Assembly (NCBI GenBank): GCA_010031985.1
Contig: RGYP01000075.1
Coordinates: 1-8,008 of the forward strand
Length of the DNA stretch: 8,008 nucleotides
Direction: 5' to 3'
Origin: Gammaproteobacteria bacterium
GTDB lineage: Bacteria > Pseudomonadota > Gammaproteobacteria > Steroidobacterales > Steroidobacteraceae
The notes below the pieces were generated by a model. That model saw only the letters and a program-made list of their open reading frames with translations. It was not told the DNA's origin and ran no database searches. This document shows, in pieces, positions 6,984-8,008 of the stretch (positions are counted from its first letter, which is position 1; each line of letters begins with the position of its first letter). A program made the translations under genes and the position numbers.

Positions 6984-7914
6984 GAGCGACATTGTGCCAT
7001 CTCGCCCGTCAGAAACTGCAGCCGCCCCCGATGGCGCCGTCAAAGACCTCGGCGCAGCGGCCCGCGCCTTCATCGCTCTGCAACACGTCTTGCCCCAGCA
7101 CGGTATCTCGAGATTGATTCACGCGGCGGCGCGCAGCCAGACGCCTTGGTTCAAAAATCTGCTGATCCAGCAGTTCGTCCGGGGCTTCAGACCCGACCTC
7201 TCCGACGCACTGGTCACCGATCCGCTCAAGTTCGAATCCTTCAACGCATTCTTCACGCGTGCGCTGCGTGCCGACGCGAGGCCCCTGCCCGAGGATCCGC
7301 TCGCCCTCGCTTGTCCGGTGGACGGCACGATCAGCGAGATCGGCATGATCGAGGGCGAGCGACTGCTACAAGCCAAAGGCAGGCACTACACCCTCGATGC
7401 GCTGCTCGCTGGTCGGCAACCGTGGATCGAACGCTTTGCAGGCGGGCTCTTCGCCACCATTTATTTGGCGCCCTACAACTATCACCGTATTCACATGCCG
7501 ACCGCGGGCGTGTTGCGCGAGGCGTGGTACGTCCCGGGGCGCCTGTTCAGCGTCAATCGGGTGACGGCGGACGGGGTCGCCAATCTGTTCGCGCGCAACG
7601 AGCGGGTGCTGTGTTTTTTCGAGGACGGAGCCCTGCAGCATGGACTCGCGCTGATCGGCGCATTGAACGTCGGCAGCATGGAAACCGTGTGGCACGGCGA
7701 AGTGGCACCACGCAAATCGCGGACGCTCACGCGCCTCGAGGCAGCGCACGGTGGCAGTGGCTACGCCGCGCGACGTGGCGAGGAGATGGGTCGCTTCAAC
7801 ATGGGGTCGACGGTCATCTTGTTGTTCCCGAAGAATAGTATCGCTTGGGCTGAGGGTCTCGCCTCGGGTCAAACCGTGCGCATGGGTCAAGCGATCGGCC
7901 GACGTCTGGCATGA
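6982..7914 (+). CDS. psd: Phosphatidylserine decarboxylase proenzyme
   Basis: Psd decarboxylates phosphatidylserine to phosphatidylethanolamine at the inner membrane. The proenzyme cuts itself to form a pyruvoyl group. The product is 310 residues (E. coli 322). It has FNAFFTRALRADARPL at 87-102, CPVDGTI at 111-117 (catalytic Asp114), YHRIHMP at 167-173 (His168/His171), VPGRLFSVN at 184-192, NLFARNERV at 201-209, ETVWHGE at 234-240 and the cleavage motif MGST at 274-277, where Ser276 becomes the pyruvoyl. The Asp-His-Ser set needed for self-processing is therefore complete. The N-terminus has about 24 more residues than E. coli before the first amphipathic helix, while the C-terminus is shorter. 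ATG 6982 is chosen because no later Met is family-compatible and the promoter sits just before it. The open frame continues upstream to 6850 but runs through the promoter and opposite prmB. Confidence 0.96.
   Translation: MSDIVPSRPSETAAAPDGAVKDLGAAARAFIALQHVLPQHGISRLIHAAARSQTPWFKNLLIQQFVRGFRPDLSDALVTDPLKFESFNAFFTRALRADARPLPEDPLALACPVDGTISEIGMIEGERLLQAKGRHYTLDALLAGRQPWIERFAGGLFATIYLAPYNYHRIHMPTAGVLREAWYVPGRLFSVNRVTADGVANLFARNERVLCFFEDGALQHGLALIGALNVGSMETVWHGEVAPRKSRTLTRLEAAHGGSGYAARRGEEMGRFNMGSTVILLFPKNSIAWAEGLASGQTVRMGQAIGRRLA
6991..6999 (-). promoter_or_regulatory. Possible extended -10 box for prmB, mirror of the psd promoter
   Basis: On the minus strand TGG CACAAT (6999-6991) has four of six -10 consensus bases plus the TG extension. 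It sits 7 bases before the prmB ATG at 6983, so a transcript would also start at or next to the ATG. I see no good -35 box at the right distance. It lies inside the first codons of psd. This is a weak prediction based on position and similarity only. Confidence 0.25.
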
Positions 7915-8008
7915 CGCAGGAATTCTGGCGCCCCACCGCAAATCGCGAACGACTGGCGCTGCGTGCCGCCATGCTCGCCGCAACTCGCGATTTCTTTGCT
8001 GTACGAAG
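7911..8008 (+). CDS. epmA: EF-P beta-lysine ligase EpmA (PoxA/GenX), 5' part only
   Basis: EpmA is a paralogue of the lysyl-tRNA synthetase catalytic domain that attaches (R)-beta-lysine to elongation factor P, which helps ribosomes pass polyproline stretches. Only the first 32 codons are in the window: MTQEFWRPTA, then ERLALRAAMLAATRDFFAVR. This matches the family N-terminus, where E. coli has a Trp-x-Pro start, then RAxIMAEIRRFFADRG. The ATG overlaps the psd stop by 4 bases (ATGA), so the two are probably co-translated. psd and epmA are also close neighbours in E. coli, with mscM between them. The identification rests on a short segment; a lysS-type N-terminus is less likely because LysS carries an OB-fold first. 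Confidence 0.8.
   Translation, partial: MTQEFWRPTANRERLALRAAMLAATRDFFAVR

Overview
The window is a compact, GC-rich piece of a bacterial chromosome, most likely from a gammaproteobacterium. The evidence is the gene order prmB-aroC-asd-fimV-truA-accD-folC on the minus strand, a FimV-family protein, and a divergent psd-epmA pair. No rRNA, tRNA, CRISPR array, insertion sequence or phage gene was seen, and there is no gene-free stretch longer than about 45 bases. I cannot name a genus from the sequence.

Minus strand, in order of transcription from about 6983 down to 1: prmB (ribosomal protein L3 glutamine methyltransferase), aroC (chorismate synthase), asd (aspartate-semialdehyde dehydrogenase), a short fimV-like gene, truA (tRNA pseudouridine synthase), accD (acetyl-CoA carboxyltransferase beta subunit) and folC (folylpolyglutamate/dihydrofolate synthase, cut off by the left edge of the window). 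Spacing is operon-like: aroC/asd overlap by 4 bases, asd and fimV are 41 bases apart, fimV/truA overlap by 4, truA and accD are 7 apart, and accD/folC overlap by 14. Plus strand: psd (phosphatidylserine decarboxylase) at 6982-7914, then epmA (EF-P lysine ligase), which overlaps psd by 4 bases and is cut off by the right edge.

The most important anomaly is at about 6100-6108. The 3' end of prmB and roughly the first 90 codons of aroC are missing, and the remainders are joined out of frame. PrmB keeps its catalytic motifs but ends in about 68 unrelated residues. AroC has lost its N-terminal active-site region and has no usable start at the right place. This is either a real deletion of about 0.35-0.45 kb or an assembly error; since the rest of both genes looks undamaged, I lean towards an error or a very recent event.

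A second point of interest is the psd/prmB divergence. The two ATG codons overlap on a shared CATG, and a good extended -10 box ends 6 bases before the psd ATG, which predicts a leaderless psd mRNA. A weaker -10-like box sits in the mirror position for prmB. Otherwise these are well-known housekeeping functions (aromatic and aspartate-family amino acids, fatty acid, folate, phospholipid, tRNA and translation-factor modification), and I found no convincing previously undescribed system.
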